Origin: Sphaerisporangium cinnabarinum
GTDB lineage: Bacteria > Actinomycetota > Actinomycetes > Actinomycetales > Cellulomonadaceae
Assembly: GCA_003052455.1 (NCBI GenBank)
Contig: QAPD01000028.1
Span: forward strand, 1-64,000
Reading direction: 5' to 3'
DNA length: 64,000 nt
The notes under the pieces are model-generated. The model was not told where the DNA came from. It ran no database searches and saw only the letters and a list, made by a program, of their open reading frames with translations. How positions within the stretch are numbered: position 1 is the first letter of the stretch; each line of letters starts with the position of its first letter. The position numbers and the translations under genes are program-made. Shown here in pieces: positions 32,280-41,294 of this stretch.

Positions 32280-32954
32280 GAGCGCCGCGACGACGTCCGG
32301 TGCGAGAGCGCGGAACGCCTTGCCCCGGTGGCTGATCGCGTTCTTCTCCGCCGGGCTCAGCTCGGCGGCGGAGCGGCCCGCCCCCGCCTCCGGCTGCTCG
32401 TCCGGCAGGAGGATCGGGTCGTAGCCGAACCCGTTCGCGCCGCGCGGCGCCGTGAGCAGGGTCCCGCGCATCTCCCCCGTGCGCACGACCTCCGTGCCGT
32501 CGGGCGTCACGAGCGCCGCGGCGCACACGAACCCGGCCGCGCGGTGCTCGGCACGCACGTCGCCGAGCTGCGCGAGCAGGAGCTCGAGGTTCGCGACGTC
32601 GTCGCCGTGCCGCCCGGCCCAGCGGGCGGAGAAGATGCCCGGCGCGCCGCCCAGCACGTCGACGGCGAGACCGGAGTCGTCCGCGACGGCCGGCAGCCCG
32701 GTGGCCGCGACCAGGGCGCGCGCCTTGATGAGCGCGTTCTCGGCGAACGTCACGCCGTCCTCGACCGGCTCGGGCGCGCCGACGTCGCCCGCCCCGACGA
32801 TCGCCCCGGGCGCGAGCTCGAGGACCGGGTGCGCGACGAGCTCCGCCGCGAGGATCGCGCGCAGCTCGGCGATCTTCCCCGGGTTGTGCGTCGCGAGGAC
32901 GAGGCGCGCGCCGTCGGGCACGACGACGCCCGTCGCCCCGGGTGCGCCGCTCAC
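32268..32954 (-). CDS. rdgB: Non-canonical purine NTP pyrophosphatase (RdgB/HAM1)
   Basis: A 228-residue ITPase that removes dITP and XTP from the nucleotide pool. [18 protein letters not shown] is the SHHxxK-type N-terminal motif; [37 protein letters not shown] and [13 protein letters not shown] are the substrate pocket, and ISHRGKAF ends the active site. The GTG start overlaps the rph stop by 4 nt, the classic rph-rdgB pair. The 3' end overlaps the opposite DUF3054 gene by 12 nt. Confidence 0.95.
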   Translation of the reverse strand: MSGAPGATGVVVPDGARLVLATHNPGKIAELRAILAAELVAHPVLELAPGAIVGAGDVGAPEPVEDGVTFAENALIKARALVAATGLPAVADDSGLAVDVLGGAPGIFSARWAGRHGDDVANLELLLAQLGDVRAEHRAAGFVCAAALVTPDGTEVVRTGEMRGTLLTAPRGANGFGYDPILLPDEQPEAGAGRSAAELSPAEKNAISHRGKAFRALAPDVVAALSAR

Positions 32955-33721
32955 CGCGCGTCCGCCGCGAGCGCCGCGCGCTGGATCGCGGTGAGGTCGG
33001 CGGTGCCGGCCACCGCGAGGTCGAGCAGCGCGTCGAGCTCGGCGCGGTCGAACGGGGCGTGCTCCGCGGTGCCCTGGACCTCGACGAACGTCCCGGACCC
33101 CGTGACGACGACGTTCATGTCCGTCTCGGCGCGGACGTCCTCGACGTACGGGAGGTCGAGCATGGGCGTGCCGTCGATGATGCCGACGCTCACGGCCGCG
33201 ACGGAGTCGGTCAGCACGGGCTTGCCGCCCTTGATGTGGCCGTGCCGCTGGCCCCACGCGACGGCGTCGGCGAGCGCGACGTAGGCACCGGTGATCGCGG
33301 CGGTGCGCGTGCCGCCGTCGGCCTGGAGGACGTCGCAGTCCAGCACGATCGTGTTCTCGCCGAGCGCGGAGACGTCGATGATGGCGCGCAGGGACCGGCC
33401 GATGAGGCGGGAGATCTCGTGCGTGCGCCCCCCGATCTTGCCCTTCACCGACTCGCGCTGGCTGCGCTCGTTCGTCGCGCGCGGGAGCATCGCGTACTCG
33501 GCGGTGACCCAGCCCTCGCCCGACCCCTTGCGCCAGCGCGGCACGCCCTCCGTGAACGACGCCGCGCACAGCACGCGCGTGCGGCCGAACTCGACGAGCA
33601 CGCTGCCCTCGGCCTGGTCGAGCCAGTGGCGGGTGATGGTCACGGGGCGGAGCTGGTCGGGCGTGCGGCCGTCGGCGCGGAGGGGCGCGGCCGTGCCCGT
33701 GGACGAGGAGGGGGTGGTCAT
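32951..33721 (-). CDS. rph: Ribonuclease PH
   Basis: A 256-residue phosphorolytic 3' exoribonuclease for tRNA 3' maturation. [68 protein letters not shown] and [19 protein letters not shown] are hallmark blocks; the Arg residues of GRTHEI bind phosphate. The ATG is 6 nt after a TAGGGT -10 box (33728-33733). Translationally coupled to rdgB. Confidence 0.96.
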   Translation of the reverse strand: MTTPSSSTGTAAPLRADGRTPDQLRPVTITRHWLDQAEGSVLVEFGRTRVLCAASFTEGVPRWRKGSGEGWVTAEYAMLPRATNERSQRESVKGKIGGRTHEISRLIGRSLRAIIDVSALGENTIVLDCDVLQADGGTRTAAITGAYVALADAVAWGQRHGHIKGGKPVLTDSVAAVSVGIIDGTPMLDLPYVEDVRAETDMNVVVTGSGTFVEVQGTAEHAPFDRAELDALLDLAVAGTADLTAIQRAALAADAR

Positions 33722-33727
33722 GCCGCC

Positions 33728-33733
33728 ACCCTA
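33728..33733 (-). promoter_or_regulatory. -10 box of rph-rdgB (leaderless)
   Basis: TAGGGT on the minus strand, 6 nt before the ATG of rph. Confidence 0.55.
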
Positions 33734-33747
33734 CCGACCCCCGGCCC

Positions 33748-33814
33748 ACCGCTGAGTGCGGTGAACAGTCGCGACTTCCGGGGCCGACGGCGACTGTTCC
33801 CCGCACTCAGCGGT
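33748..33814. repeat. 25-bp inverted repeat between MBL gene and rph
   Basis: Left arm 33748-33772 and right arm 33790-33814 are complementary at 24 of 25 positions, with a 17-nt loop. The arms contain CTGAGTGCGG and AACAGTCGC. The right arm ends on the stop codon of the MBL gene, and the left arm is 15 bp from the rph -10 box. Too long and too symmetrical for an ordinary terminator; it may be a dispersed palindromic (REP-like) element that now serves as one. Confidence 0.65.
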
Positions 33815-34644
33815 CAGAGGTCGAAGACCGCGCCCGTCGTCGCGACGTCGACCGGGCCGTCGTACGTCTCGCGCGCCTCGGCGCGCGAGCGCTCGGGGTC
33901 GTTCCACGCGGGCAGGTGCGTGAGCACGAGCCGGCGCGCGCCCGCCGCCGTCGCGACCTCGCCCGCGCGCCGCCCCGTGAGGTGGATGCCCCGCTCGACG
34001 CCGTCGTCGCGGCCCTCGTGGAACGCCGCCTCCGACAGCAGCAGGTCCGCGTCGCGCGCGAGCTCGACCACGCCGTCGCACGCGTCCGTGTCCCCCGTGT
34101 ACGCGAGGAGGGCGCGCTCCCCCGGGCGCAGCGTCGACGGCCCGGTGACGCGCACCCCGTACGCCTCGACCGGGTGGAACACGCGGTACGGCTCGAGGAC
34201 GAGCGGGCCCACCCGGACCGGTGCGCCGGGCTCCCACGTCCGCACGTCGAGCTCCTCCGTCACGCCGTCGCCCGGCTCCGCGCCGTACGCCGCCTCGATG
34301 CGGGCGGCCGTGCCCGCCGGGCCCAGCACGGTGAGCCGGCTCGGCACGCCCGTGCGGGTCGAGCCGCGCACCGGGTGGTAGCGCAGGTAGACGTACAGGC
34401 CGCACACGTCGACGAAGTGGTCCGGGTGCAGGTGGGACAGGCCGACGGCGTCGAGGTCGAGCGGGTCGACGAACCGCTGGAGCGCGCCCAGCGACCCGTT
34501 GCCCAGGTCCAGCACGACGTTCCAGTCGCGCGCCTCGAAGCCCGCGGCCGCGGCCTCCGCGGCGGGGACCTGGACCAGGTACGACGACGCGGGCGACGCC
34601 GGGCCGGCGAACGACCCGGAGCACCCGACCGTGACGAGACGCAT
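33814..34644 (-). CDS. MBL-fold metal hydrolase (RNase Z-like)
   Basis: A 276-residue metallo-beta-lactamase fold protein. LSHLHPDHFVD is the HxHxDH metal motif, AYTGDTDACDGVVELARDADLLLSEAAFHEG carries the bridging Asp, and LVLTHLPAW the last His. [25 protein letters not shown] is the usual start of this short clade related to RNase Z and PhnP, in which the substrate is unknown. It overlaps murI by one base (TGATG), as in many actinobacteria. Confidence 0.85.
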   Translation of the reverse strand: MRLVTVGCSGSFAGPASPASSYLVQVPAAEAAAAGFEARDWNVVLDLGNGSLGALQRFVDPLDLDAVGLSHLHPDHFVDVCGLYVYLRYHPVRGSTRTGVPSRLTVLGPAGTAARIEAAYGAEPGDGVTEELDVRTWEPGAPVRVGPLVLEPYRVFHPVEAYGVRVTGPSTLRPGERALLAYTGDTDACDGVVELARDADLLLSEAAFHEGRDDGVERGIHLTGRRAGEVATAAGARRLVLTHLPAWNDPERSRAEARETYDGPVDVATTGAVFDL

Positions 34645-35447
34645 CAGGCCGCCTCCACGCTCAGCACCTCGGGACCGAGGAACCGGCGCGCGAGGTGCTC
34701 GAACGGCTCCGCGCTCCCCGTCGCGAGGAACCGGTGCCGGGGCGGCCCCGCGTCCCGCGAGCGCTCGAGGTCGTGCGCGACGAGCGTGCGGTACACGTCC
34801 TTCGCCGTCTCCTCCGCGCTCGACACGAGCGTGACCTCGTCGCCCATCACGTAGGAGATGGCACCCGTCAGCAGCGGGTAGTGCGTGCACCCGAGCACGA
34901 GCGTGTCCACGCCCGCGGCCTTCACCGGGTCCAGGTAGCGGTGCGCGACCTCCAGCACCTCGGGGCCCGACGTCACGCCCTGCTCGACCAGCGGCACGAA
35001 CTCGGGGCACGCCTGGGTCGTCAGCGTCAGGCCGGGGGTCACGGCGAACGCGTCCTCGTACGAGCGCGACGTGATCGTGGCCCGCGTCCCGATGACGCCG
35101 ATGCGGCCCGACCGCGTCGCGGCCACGGCGCGACGCGCCGCCGGGAGGATCACCTCGACGACCGGGAGCCCGTGGCGCTGCGTGTACCGCTCGCGCGCGT
35201 CGCGCAGCACCGCGGACGAGGCGGAGTTGCACGCGATGACGAGCATCTTCACGCCGTCGTCGACGAGCTGGTCCATGATCGCCAGCGCCATCGCCCGGAC
35301 CGCCGCGAGCGGCTTCGGCCCGTACGGGCTGTTCGCGGTGTCCCCGATGTAGAGGAGGGCCTCGTTGGGGAGCTGGTCGAGGATCGAGCGAGCCACGGTC
35401 AGGCCACCCACGCCCGAGTCGAAGATCCCGATGGGAGCGTCGTTCAC
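34644..35447 (-). CDS. murI: Glutamate racemase
   Basis: A 267-residue cofactor-independent racemase that supplies D-glutamate for peptidoglycan. [17 protein letters not shown] is the N-terminal signature, [11 protein letters not shown] contains the first catalytic Cys and [11 protein letters not shown] the second; [11 protein letters not shown] is also conserved. The GTG start is 7 nt after TAGGCT (35455-35460). First gene of a murI-MBL unit. Confidence 0.96.
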   Translation of the reverse strand: MNDAPIGIFDSGVGGLTVARSILDQLPNEALLYIGDTANSPYGPKPLAAVRAMALAIMDQLVDDGVKMLVIACNSASSAVLRDARERYTQRHGLPVVEVILPAARRAVAATRSGRIGVIGTRATITSRSYEDAFAVTPGLTLTTQACPEFVPLVEQGVTSGPEVLEVAHRYLDPVKAAGVDTLVLGCTHYPLLTGAISYVMGDEVTLVSSAEETAKDVYRTLVAHDLERSRDAGPPRHRFLATGSAEPFEHLARRFLGPEVLSVEAA

Positions 35448-35454
35448 CCGGCCG

Positions 35455-35460
35455 AGCCTA
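35455..35460 (-). promoter_or_regulatory. -10 box of murI (leaderless)
   Basis: TAGGCT on the minus strand with 7 nt to the GTG at 35447. Confidence 0.55.
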
Positions 35461-35535
35461 CTGTCGCCGTCCCGCGCGAGGCGCCCCGAACCACGCGTAC
35501 GTGGCTGTGGCAGCGCCCACAGGCCCCGGGCACGC

Positions 35536-36219
35536 TCAGTCCCGCGGCTCGGGGCGCGGTCCGCCGCGCCCCGCCCGCAGGTCCGCGAGCATGCCGTCGA
35601 CGAGCGACTCCTGGAGCAGGCCCGTGAGGAGGAACACGCTCACGAGGAAGCGGCGCGGCGCACCGCCCACCTCGCCGTCGTCGGGGCCGTCGTCGCCCTC
35701 GCGGTCCAGCTCGTCGTAGAGGCCCTCCACCTGCTCGTCCGTGCGCAGCCCCAGGCGCTCGGCCAGGACGAGGCGCACGTCGGTCAGCGCGCCCGCGACG
35801 TCCTCCGCCTCGTCGCGCCCCACGACGAACGGCGCCGCCTCGGCCGGCTCGGAGTCCACGAGCATCCGGCCGAGCAGCACCAGCCGCCCCACCTTGCGCG
35901 CCGCCAGGTCGTCCTGCGTGAAGCGTCGGAACTCGTGCGCCACCTCGACGTCGTCCGACGCGTCCGGGAGCAGACGGCGCACGGCCGGGTCCGGCGGCGG
36001 CGTCGCCTCCGCCGCGCCGCCGCCGGGCGTCGGGCCGGTCCAGCCCGGGGGCGACCACGCGTCGTCGGGCGCGGCCCGGCCCAGCGCGTCCGACGCCCGC
36101 CCGGGGACGCCCTCCTGGAGCATCTGCGCGACGTCGCCCGCGAGCTGGGCCAGCACGATCCGCTCCGACGGCTCGAGCTCGGCGACGTACCCGTGCGCCT
36201 CCGCGCGGAACGGCCTCAC
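35536..36219 (-). CDS. DUF2017 protein
   Basis: A 227-residue actinobacterial protein. It begins [34 protein letters not shown] and continues with [32 protein letters not shown], the DUF2017 pattern; function unknown. A Pro/Gly-rich insert (about residues 45-75) separates two helical parts. It always sits with clpS in related genomes and here overlaps it by 4 nt, which suggests a role near the N-end-rule adaptor. No membrane segment or catalytic motif is seen. Confidence 0.85.
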   Translation of the reverse strand: MRPFRAEAHGYVAELEPSERIVLAQLAGDVAQMLQEGVPGRASDALGRAAPDDAWSPPGWTGPTPGGGAAEATPPPDPAVRRLLPDASDDVEVAHEFRRFTQDDLAARKVGRLVLLGRMLVDSEPAEAAPFVVGRDEAEDVAGALTDVRLVLAERLGLRTDEQVEGLYDELDREGDDGPDDGEVGGAPRRFLVSVFLLTGLLQESLVDGMLADLRAGRGGPRPEPRD

Positions 36220-36551
36220 TGCTCGCCGTCCTTCTGGAGCGTCGCCCACAGCCCGAACGAGTGCATCGCCTGCACGTCGACCTCCATGCGCTCGCGGTCG
36301 CCCGTCGACACGACGGCCCGGCCCTCCCGGTGCACCTGCATCATCAGCTCGTGGGCGCGCGCGGTCGAGTACCCGAAGTACGACTCGAACACGTACGCGA
36401 CGTAGCTCATGAGGTTGACCGGGTCGTTCCACACGAGCGTGACCCACGGGCTGTCGAGCCGGGTCTCCTCCTCGGTGCGGACCGCCTCCTCGGGCACGGT
36501 CAGGGACGCCCGCGCGACCGCGGGACGGGTGAAGATGGGGTGGGGTCTCAC
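36216..36551 (-). CDS. clpS: ATP-dependent Clp protease adaptor ClpS
   Basis: A 111-residue adaptor delivering N-degron substrates to ClpC/Clp[22 protein letters not shown] holds the NDxxN substrate-pocket motif, and [14 protein letters not shown] the second pocket face with the conserved VHxxG. The N-terminal 35 residues are flexible, as in the family. GTG start 6 nt after TACAGT. Confidence 0.95.
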   Translation of the reverse strand: MRPHPIFTRPAVARASLTVPEEAVRTEEETRLDSPWVTLVWNDPVNLMSYVAYVFESYFGYSTARAHELMMQVHREGRAVVSTGDRERMEVDVQAMHSFGLWATLQKDGEQ

Positions 36552-36557
36552 GTGACC

Positions 36558-36563
36558 ACTGTA
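36558..36563 (-). promoter_or_regulatory. -10 box of clpS-DUF2017 (leaderless)
   Basis: TACAGT on the minus strand with 6 nt to the GTG at 36551. It is back to back with the pncB promoter 41 bp away. Confidence 0.55.
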
Positions 36564-36603
36564 TTCGCGGGCCTGTCGGCACCCACCGCGGCGGTCGCTG
36601 CCC

Positions 36604-36609
36604 TACGGT
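36604..36609 (+). promoter_or_regulatory. -10 box of pncB (leaderless)
   Basis: TACGGT with 7 nt to the ATG at 36617. Confidence 0.55.
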
Positions 36610-36616
36610 ATTCCGC

Positions 36617-38047
36617 ATGAGCCTCGCCGACCCGGGCAGCGTCGCCCTCCCCGCGACCGACAGCGCTGCCCCCTCCGCCTCGCCGACGCACCGGTCGACG
36701 TACCAGCCGGCGTACCAGCCGGCCGCGTCGACGGCGCTCCTCACCGACCGCTACGAGCTGACGATGCTCCAGGCCGCGCTCGCCGACGGCACCGCGGGCC
36801 GGCACTGCCTGTTCGAGGTCTTCACGCGCCGACTCCCGCCCGGTCGGCGGTACGGCGTCCTCGCCGGGACCGGACGGGTGCTCGAGGCGCTGTCGGCGTT
36901 CCGCTTCTCCGCGCAGGAGCTCGACTGGCTCCACGCGCAGTCCGTCGTCGACGACCGCACCCTCGAGTTCCTCGCCGGGTACCGCTTCACCGGCACGATC
37001 ACCGGGTACCCCGAGGGCGAGGTCTTCTTCCCCCAGTCGCCCGTCATGACCGTCGAGGGCACGTTCGCCGAGGCGGTGCTGCTCGAGACCCTCGTGCTGT
37101 CGATCCTCAACTACGACTCGGCCGTCGCGTCCGCCGCGTCCCGCATGACGAGCGCCGCCGTCGAGCGCCCGTGCCTCGAGATGGGCGCGCGGCGCGCGCA
37201 CGAGCAGGCGGCCGTCGCCGCGGCGCGGGCCGCCGTCGTCGGCGGGTTCGCCGGGACGTCGAACCTCGAGGCGGGCCGCCGGTACGGCCTCGACACCATC
37301 GGCACCGCCGCGCACGCCTTCACGCTCCTGCACGACGACGAGGAGTCCGCCTTCGCCTCGCAGGTCGCCTCCCTCGGCCCCGGCACCACGCTGCTCGTCG
37401 ACACCTACGACGTGCGCCGCGGCGTCGAGAACGCCGTCAAGGCGGCCGGTGGCCGGCTCGGCGCCGTCCGGCTCGACTCCGGGGACCTCGGCGTCCTCGC
37501 CGTCGAGGTGCGCCGCCAGCTCGACGCCCTCGGCGCGCACGACACGAAGATCACCGTGACCTCCGACCTCGACGAGTACGCGATCGCGTCGCTCGCCGCC
37601 GCACCCGTCGACTCCTACGGCGTCGGCACGTCCCTGGTCACCGGCTCCGGCGCCCCCACGTGCGGCATGGTCTACAAGCTCGTCGCCCGCGCCGACTCCA
37701 CCGGCGTGCTCCAGCCCGTCGCCAAGGCGTCCACCGCCAAGACGAGCACCGGCGGCCGCAAGTGCGCCGCACGCCGCTACGACGCCGACGGGCGCGCGGT
37801 CGAGGAGGTCGTCGTCTCCGGCGACGACCTCGCCGTCCAGGAGTGGGAGCCCGACGACGTCGACCTGCGCCGGCTCCAGGTGCCGCTCGTCGTGGACGGT
37901 GCCGTCGACTCGCGCTGGGTCGGGTCGTACGGCGTCGAGAACGCCGCGCACCGCCACCGCGAGGCCCGCGCCGAGCTGCCCCGTGGCGCGCGCCGGCTCT
38001 CCGCCGGCGACCCGGCGATCCCGACGGTCCTGCACACCCTCACCTGA
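36617..38047 (+). CDS. pncB: Nicotinate phosphoribosyltransferase
   Basis: A 476-residue enzyme of NAD salvage that converts nicotinate and PRPP to NaMN. LLTDRYELTMLQAAL is the family start, FEVFTRRLPPGRRYGVLAG follows, EMGARRAHEQAAV holds the phosphorylated His region, GFAGTSNLEAGRRYG and VRLDSGDLGVLAVEVR bind PRPP. The first 38 residues form an Ala/Ser/Pro extension containing a 12-bp tandem repeat at DNA level (YQPAYQPA). It is divergent from clpS, the common actinobacterial arrangement. Confidence 0.95.
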   Translation: MSLADPGSVALPATDSAAPSASPTHRSTYQPAYQPAASTALLTDRYELTMLQAALADGTAGRHCLFEVFTRRLPPGRRYGVLAGTGRVLEALSAFRFSAQELDWLHAQSVVDDRTLEFLAGYRFTGTITGYPEGEVFFPQSPVMTVEGTFAEAVLLETLVLSILNYDSAVASAASRMTSAAVERPCLEMGARRAHEQAAVAAARAAVVGGFAGTSNLEAGRRYGLDTIGTAAHAFTLLHDDEESAFASQVASLGPGTTLLVDTYDVRRGVENAVKAAGGRLGAVRLDSGDLGVLAVEVRRQLDALGAHDTKITVTSDLDEYAIASLAAAPVDSYGVGTSLVTGSGAPTCGMVYKLVARADSTGVLQPVAKASTAKTSTGGRKCAARRYDADGRAVEEVVVSGDDLAVQEWEPDDVDLRRLQVPLVVDGAVDSRWVGSYGVENAAHRHREARAELPRGARRLSAGDPAIPTVLHTLT

Positions 38048-38054
38048 CGCGACC

Positions 38055-38091
38055 GAGGAGCGGCGCCCGGCCCCGCCGGGTGCCGGTCCTC
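38055..38091. terminator. Terminator between pncB and the helicase gene
   Basis: A 17-bp stem with two mismatches (GAGGAGCGGCGCCCGGC with its 3' partner ending GGTCCTC) around loop CCC. The flanking genes converge. Confidence 0.7.
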
Positions 38092-38132
38092 GACGTCGGC
38101 CACGCCACCCGGCACCGCCGGGCGACGTGCGG

Positions 38133-39986
38133 CTACCGCTTGCCGACGAACCAGCCGCGCACCGTCGCGACGCGGGCATCGAGCTGCTCGACCGTCGCGA
38201 GCGGGACCTCGGGACCTCCGCAGCGGCGCCGGAGCTCGGTGTGCACCGACCCGTGCGGCTGCCCGCTGCGGCGTGACCACGCCGAGACGAGCTGCTGGAG
38301 CTCCTTGCGGAGCTCCGCGGCGCGCCGGTGGTCCATCTCCGCGCGCTCGCGCTCCGCGGACTGCGTGGTGCGGGAGCGCGCGCTCATCTGGTCGGCCTGC
38401 CGCTGGCGCAGGAGGGTCGTGACCTGGTCCGCGTCGAGCAGACCGGGCAGCCCGAGGAAGTCGAGCTCCTCGTCCGAGCCGACGTCCGCGCCCGTGCCGA
38501 ACTCGCCGCCGTCGAACAGCACGCGGTCGAACGACGCCTGCGCCTCGAGCGCCTCGAACGAGCCCTGGACGAGCTCCCCCGACGCCTTGTCCTCGCGGTT
38601 CGCCTCGGCGAGCAGGGCGTCCTCGGGGTTGAACCCCGCGCCCTGCTCCTCCGCGGTGAGCGGTCGGTCCAGCGCGTGGTCGCGCTCGAGCTCGAGCCCG
38701 TTCGCGAGCTCGAGCAGGTGCGGCACGCTCGGCAGGAACACCGATGCCGTCTCGCCGCGCTTGCGGGCACGCACGAACCGCCCGACGGCCTGCGCGAAGA
38801 ACAGCGGCGTCGCGGTGGAGGTCGCGTACACGCCGACGGCGAGCCGCGGGACGTCGACGCCCTCCGACACCATGCGGACGGCGACCATCCAGCGCGCGTC
38901 GCCGTCGGAGAACTCCTCGATGCGGCTGCTCGCGCCGTCGTCGTCGGACAGGACGACCGTCGGCGACTTCCCGGTGATGCGCGCGAGGTGGCCGGCGTAC
39001 GCGCGCGCGTCCGTCTGGTCGGTCGCGATGACGAGACCGCCCGCGTCGGGGATCGCCCTCCGGACCTCGGTCAGCCGCTTGTCCGCCGCCGCGAGGACCG
39101 ACGGGATCCACTCGCCGTTCGGGTCCAGCGCGGTGCGCCACGCCTGCCCCGTCATGTCCTTGGTGAGCGCCTCGCCGAGACGGGCGCTCACCTCGTCGCC
39201 GGCCTTGGTGCGCCACCGCATGTTGCCCGAGTAGGAGAGGAACAGCACCGGACGCACGACGTGGTCGCGCAGCGCGTCGCCGTACCCGTACGTGTAGTCG
39301 GCGCGCGACCGCCGGATGCCGTCCGGACCGCGCTCGTACTCGACGAACGGGATGGCCGCGGTGTCCGAGCGGAAGGGCGTGCCCGTGAGCGCCAGGCGCC
39401 GGGTCGCGTCCTCGAACGCCTCGCGCACCGCCTCGCCCCACGACAGCGCGTCGCCGCCGTGGTGCACCTCGTCGAGGATGACGAGGGTGCGGTCGGCCGT
39501 GGTGCGCGCCGCGTGCAGCGCCGGCTTCGCGGCGATCTGCGCGTACGTGAGCGCGACGCCGTCGTAGTGCGCGCCGTGCCGGCCCTGGCTGTTGCGGAAG
39601 TTCGGGTCGATCCGGATGCCGACGCGCGCCGCGGCGTCGGCCCACTGGTGCTTGAGGTGCTCGGTCGGGGCGACGACGGTCACGCGCCGCACCACGCCCT
39701 GCTCCAGGAGCTCGGTCGCGACGCGCAGCGCGAACGTCGTCTTGCCCGCGCCGGGCGTCGCGACGGCGAGGAAGTCGCGCGGCGAGCGCGCACGGTACAG
39801 CTCGAGCGCCTCGGCCTGCCAGGCGCGCAGCTTGGACGCCGAGCCCCACGGGGCGCGCCGCGGGAACGCGGGCGAGAGGTGCGACGCCGCCGCGGACGAC
39901 GGGCTCTGGGGCGCCGGCGGCGAGGTCCTGCTACGGGAGTCGGGGGCGGAGTGACCGGTGGACGTCGTGTGGTGCTCCGCGCTCAC
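38133..39986 (-). CDS. DEAD/DEAH-box helicase (SF2, XPB/SSL2-like)
   Basis: A 617-residue superfamily 2 helicase. Motif I VATPGAGKTTFAL, Ia VVAPTEHLKHQW, II ILDEVHHGGD (DEVH), III ALTGTPFRSD and in the second RecA domain motifs IV-VI VSEGVDVPRLAVGVYAT and QAVGRFVRA are all present. RAWQAEALELYR is the Q-like motif near residue 53. The C-terminal 200 residues are charged and helical (DQMSARSRTTQSAERERAEMDHRRAAEL). The GTG start overlaps the DUF3039 gene by 4 nt, an association conserved in actinobacteria. Its nucleic-acid substrate is unknown. Confidence 0.88.
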   Translation of the reverse strand: MSAEHHTTSTGHSAPDSRSRTSPPAPQSPSSAAASHLSPAFPRRAPWGSASKLRAWQAEALELYRARSPRDFLAVATPGAGKTTFALRVATELLEQGVVRRVTVVAPTEHLKHQWADAAARVGIRIDPNFRNSQGRHGAHYDGVALTYAQIAAKPALHAARTTADRTLVILDEVHHGGDALSWGEAVREAFEDATRRLALTGTPFRSDTAAIPFVEYERGPDGIRRSRADYTYGYGDALRDHVVRPVLFLSYSGNMRWRTKAGDEVSARLGEALTKDMTGQAWRTALDPNGEWIPSVLAAADKRLTEVRRAIPDAGGLVIATDQTDARAYAGHLARITGKSPTVVLSDDDGASSRIEEFSDGDARWMVAVRMVSEGVDVPRLAVGVYATSTATPLFFAQAVGRFVRARKRGETASVFLPSVPHLLELANGLELERDHALDRPLTAEEQGAGFNPEDALLAEANREDKASGELVQGSFEALEAQASFDRVLFDGGEFGTGADVGSDEELDFLGLPGLLDADQVTTLLRQRQADQMSARSRTTQSAERERAEMDHRRAAELRKELQQLVSAWSRRSGQPHGSVHTELRRRCGGPEVPLATVEQLDARVATVRGWFVGKR

Positions 39987-40318
39987 TTGCCGGAGTCACC
40001 CTCGCCGTCCTGCGGGTCTCGCAGTCCCTCGTAGATCTCCTTGCACGTGGGGCACACGGGGAACTTGTTCGGGTCACGGCCGGGCACCCAGACCTTGCCG
40101 CACAGCGCGATCACCGGCTTGCCGGAGAGCGCCGACTGCATGATCTTCTCCTTGCGCACGTAGTGCGCGAAGCGTTCGTGGTCGCCGGGCTCGGTCTGAT
40201 CGCGCGTCTCCTCGCGCTCGAGCACCCCGGTCGACGTGCCGGTCGTCGGCTCGGTCGCAGGAGTCCGGAACGGGTCCTCGGGACCCCCGGGTGGCGTGCT
40301 CGCGCGGAGTTCGATCAT
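39983..40318 (-). CDS. DUF3039 zinc-ribbon-like protein
   Basis: A 111-residue protein. The conserved core is HERFAHYVRKEKIMQSALSGKPVIALCGKVWVPGRDPNKFPVCPTCKEIYEGL; the CG and CPTC cysteines could bind zinc. The N-terminal half is low-complexity. The ATG at 40318 is 7 nt after TAGACT (40326-40331), which excludes the longer open frame upstream. It is co-transcribed with the helicase and may help it bind nucleic acid. Confidence 0.88.
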   Translation of the reverse strand: MIELRASTPPGGPEDPFRTPATEPTTGTSTGVLEREETRDQTEPGDHERFAHYVRKEKIMQSALSGKPVIALCGKVWVPGRDPNKFPVCPTCKEIYEGLRDPQDGEGDSGK

Positions 40319-40325
40319 GGAGGGA

Positions 40326-40331
40326 AGTCTA
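40326..40331 (-). promoter_or_regulatory. -10 box of DUF3039-helicase operon (leaderless)
   Basis: TAGACT on the minus strand with 7 nt to the ATG at 40318. Confidence 0.55.
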
Positions 40332-40511
40332 CGTCGCGACGCCCACACGTCGGGCGGCCGGCGTCGCGGCAGCCCCGCGCGGCGCGCGACGGGAACGGCC
40401 CGGGCAGGGGACGACGAAGCCCGCCGACGCACGGTCCAGGGGCGTGGACCGCGCGCCGACGGGCGGCTCGGTGTCGCGGGAGCTCCCGCGAGGTGTCGTC
40501 GACCCGTCGGG

Positions 40512-41294
40512 TCAGAGGCCCTGCCAGTCGGGCTTGGACGCGTACGTCTGGCGGTAGTAGTCGCCCAGCTGCAGGCGCGAGGCCGCCGCGTCGTCGACCA
40601 GGACCGTGGCGTGGGGGTGCATCTGCATGATCGTCGCGGGCCACATCGCGCTGATCGGACCCTCCACGAGCTGGTGCACCGCCTCCGCCTTGCCCTTGCC
40701 CGTGGCCAGCAGCACCAGGTGCCGCGCCGACATGATCGTGGCCAGACCCTGCGTCAGACAGTGCCGCGGCACCCGCTCCACGTCGTCACCGAAGAACCGC
40801 GCGTTGTCCTCACGCGTCTGGGCCGTCAACGTCTTGATCCGCGTGCGCGACGCCAGCGACGAGCCCGGCTCGTTGAACGCGATGTGCCCGTCCGTCCCGA
40901 TCCCCAGGATCTGCAGGTCCACACCCCCCGCCCCCGCGATCGCGTCCTCATAGGCCGCGCACGCCGCCACCAGGTCCGCCGCGTTGCCGTCCGGCCCCTG
41001 CACCGCACCCGGGGCGAAGTCCACCCGCGAGGCGATCTCGGTCTCGATCACGTTGCGGTACCGCTCCGGATGATCGACCGGCAACCCCACGTACTCGTCC
41101 AGCATGAACGCCCGCACCCCCGCGAACGACAACCCGTCCTGCACATGACGACGCACCAGCTCGTCGTACACCTTCAACGGCGACGACCCCGTCGCCAACC
41201 CCAGCACCGCCCCCGGCCCCGACCGCACCACCGCCTCCACGGCATCCGCAGCCAGCACCGCCAACCGCTCCGCCGGAGCGATCACGACCTCCAT
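40512..41294 (-). CDS. nagB: Glucosamine-6-phosphate deaminase
   Basis: A 260-residue enzyme turning glucosamine-6-P into fructose-6-P and ammonia. LGLATGSSPLKVYDELV binds phosphate, FMLDEYVGLP has the catalytic Asp pair, LGIGTDGHIAFNEPGSSLASRTRIKTLT the active-site His and Glu, and MSARHLVLLATGKGKA a further phosphate contact. The ATG overlaps the upstream kinase stop by one base. Codon use differs from the neighbours: TTG for Leu, GGG for Gly, CGT, GAT and CAT are frequent, making the coding strand strikingly G-rich, so recent transfer or gene conversion is possible. Last gene of the amino-sugar locus. Confidence 0.95.
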   Translation of the reverse strand: MEVVIAPAERLAVLAADAVEAVVRSGPGAVLGLATGSSPLKVYDELVRRHVQDGLSFAGVRAFMLDEYVGLPVDHPERYRNVIETEIASRVDFAPGAVQGPDGNAADLVAACAAYEDAIAGAGGVDLQILGIGTDGHIAFNEPGSSLASRTRIKTLTAQTREDNARFFGDDVERVPRHCLTQGLATIMSARHLVLLATGKGKAEAVHQLVEGPISAMWPATIMQMHPHATVLVDDAAASRLQLGDYYRQTYASKPDWQGL

